Source: Apostichopus japonicus (lineage: Eukaryota > Echinodermata > Holothuroidea > Aspidochirotida > Stichopodidae). Taken from it: a stretch of DNA of 64,000 nt. Positions 61,970 to 64,000 of this stretch are shown in pieces (position 1 is the stretch's first letter; each line of letters begins with the position of its first letter). The notes beneath the pieces were generated by a model that saw only the letters and a program-made list of their open reading frames with translations, was not told the DNA's origin and did not search any database. The position numbers and the translations under genes are program-made. The stretch covers positions 22,713,376 to 22,777,375 of the forward strand of contig NC_092567.1 of assembly GCF_037975245.1 (NCBI RefSeq), written 5' to 3'.

Positions 61970-64000
61970 AGAGTATATAGATGCTGATATTTTAACACAT
62001 TAGCTATTTTCTTTAAAGAGCCAATATTCCAGTTGTTTTTGGTCACGCATTTATAAAAATTTTTACCTAGTGACCCATAGTTTCAGAATTAGCTATTAGA
62101 TGACACTTAAGTTGTTATAAAAAAAGAAGAGAATTGTACATCTTTGGTGAACTAAAAGGTAAACTACGATAAGGTTTCGCCTTTTTTTCTCGATATAATT
62201 TAAAAGCGTGAACCGCAAATATTATTTATAAGAAAGTTTGATAGCGTGCATTGGGGAAAGCTATTCTTCAATACAAAACAAACATACCTGAAGTATTCCA
62301 TTAAGATACCGGTCGCATCTAAATCCGTTTTCTATCTTTTAAACCTGATCTGTATAACTCAAAAACGGTAAAAGTAGGCTAAACCCGGTAAAAGAAAAAC
62401 AAAGTAATAAAAAAGAGGGGAAAGTTTTATATTTGCGCAACTTGGATTTGTATCCTTCTAAGGTGTGACGTGACGTAATTCTGTTCCCTTGGCGTTATAA
62501 CTAGAAACAATGGAGGGTATAAGACAAACATAAAGAGAGAAGGCTGCAGGGGTAAGTGGGGAAAAGTCAGTCATTGAATGCAGGTGTTATAGCATGCACC
62601 CCGCCACACTTCTCTCTCACCCCAAGATAAACTTTCATTTGTGTTTAGCGGAAATTGCAAATCACGATGAGTTTAAAAGGATTGTATCATAGACAATAAA
62701 CCTTTGAATAACAACACTTTGAAAAATAATAAAATCACCGAAAGGGGTAAGGAAGGGGGTGGGGAGGGGCAGGACGAGGGGAGGGTGGGGATCGAGGCGA
62801 GAGGTGTGTGGTATTTGTATAACAAAGTGCCAACTTGATATCGCATTACTATACACAAAACAAACAAAGCCAAATTATTCAATCCACCCATGCTAAGCGT
62901 CACATCTGATTCCGTATTTTTTATAATCGTTTCTGTAAAAATGGTAAAAAGTAGCATTTTATACTATGAATTTTTACATACAATTTGGTCATATTTTATG
63001 AATGCATTTCGTAATTTCAGAATGAGTCACAACATAATGGAAATTAAGATGAAATGTTACTTTTTTATTAAACTGTTATTAAACTTTCAACTATTATTTA
63101 AAACTAATATTTATACCACCCCCCCTCCAAAAAGAGGGTGGTTGCATTTTGATGAACGTCTAAATAAAGAGAAATATGATGACAGCTAATCATGCCAGAA
63201 TTCAACACCGTCCTCGAGTATGATATTGGTGATTACTCACTTCAAACAGATGCACAAGGACCCCCCCCCCCCTCCAAACCTTAACCAGTTTCTCAAGGTT
63301 GTCTCCCATGCAGTAACCCCCATGCACTCCTCCTTCCAAATATTCTATCCCATTAGAATACTAAGCAAGTGAATACAAAGCTACAAACTTGAAAGCCGTG
63401 ACAAGTTTGAAACCTCTAGCTTTGACAGCTTTGAAGCTACATCCAGCTTACAAACCTACAATACTACAAAGCTAATATACAAACTAAGCTATAGAATAAA
63501 TTAAGCTACGATGGCAATACACGGGAAGCTAGGCAAAGCAAGTCCTGTGTGCAGGGCAGCGATTGAATGCAAACAGATCAACGTTGTTTGGAAAACAACT
63601 TTAAAAGTTGTTTTGTTTTTCTCGCATAATCAAAGCCACTATATGTAACATAGTTATTTGACTTGCTAATATACTAAGTTATGTGGTTTCATTTCCAACT
63701 TTCAGTTCTATTCATAGACACAACCGAAAACTGCAAATGCTTATGAAGTCATTTCGCAAATAGAATATTAACCAATCAGAATCTAATACGTTTCCACCGA
63801 TCGCTTTGTTTAACTGTAACCCACGAGTCTATAGTATAGTATCAGCCCTTGGTGTTTATTGTTAGGAAATGGGGAAGCCCCTATCACTAAGCGCGTTCCG
63901 CTTCGTCATTTAGTAAAGTTGCTTTGGCTGGAAGTTCCCGATTTGTATTCCGGTGGTTTGACTTAAAGCTGTTCTTTTCTGTTTGATGGTTTCTCATTGC
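61970..64000. other. No gene seen
   Basis: AT-rich sequence with G or C runs (62755, 63118, 63261) and a short repetitive AAGCTAC/AAGCTAC-like patch at 63380-63500. No domain was recognised in either strand's frames. Confidence 0.45.

Overview
This window looks like nuclear DNA of a marine invertebrate deuterostome, most likely an echinoderm. The evidence is small exons with GT-AG splice sites and long AT-rich introns, a two-domain FADD-type death adaptor, an ETS transcription factor with a Pointed-like domain, tRNA-derived SINEs, several families of non-autonomous hAT-like elements, long (TA)n tracts and dozens of 8-17 base G or C runs. The species assignment is inference; no database search was possible. 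Most long open frames in the window are accidental products of low-complexity sequence or repeats.

Layout: 1-18 kb holds no gene I can support. It contains microsatellites, a tRNA-derived SINE (about 3.05-3.31 kb), a composite hAT-like element (10.72-12.02 kb) enclosing a second one (10.86-11.66 kb), a LINE 3' fragment (14.6 kb) and a U2 snRNA-like fragment (15.1 kb). From 18.9 to 32.9 kb, plus strand, lies a death-fold locus. A first death-effector-domain (DED) exon is at 18968-19241, with a small in-phase second exon at 21025. A paralogous DED exon is at 29984-30266, followed by a death-domain (DD) exon at 32545-32864. The second DED plus the DD gives a 200-residue FADD-like protein. The first DED exon ends in the same phase and could also splice to the DD exon.

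The intron between the second DED and the DD holds a long foldback element just past the splice donor and a nested pair of hAT-like elements with perfect 8-bp target duplications. A further hAT-like element (33.14-34.63 kb) lies just downstream. From 35 to 43 kb are a BED-finger remnant, SINEs, a 122-bp satellite with ten copies (37.96-39.17 kb) and a decayed LINE reverse transcriptase (41.2-42.85 kb).

From 55.9 down to 47.5 kb, minus strand, lies an ETS-family gene reconstructed from seven phase-consistent exons (about 360 residues from the first internal Met). It has a Pointed-like domain in the middle and an SPI/PU.1-type ETS domain at the C-terminus. The rest (56-64 kb) is repeats: hAT-like elements at 56.94 and 60.14 kb and SINEs at 59.45 and 61.53 kb.

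The two gene loci have no obvious shared function, beyond the general observation that death-fold adaptors and SPI-type ETS factors both belong to immune and haemocyte biology in animals.
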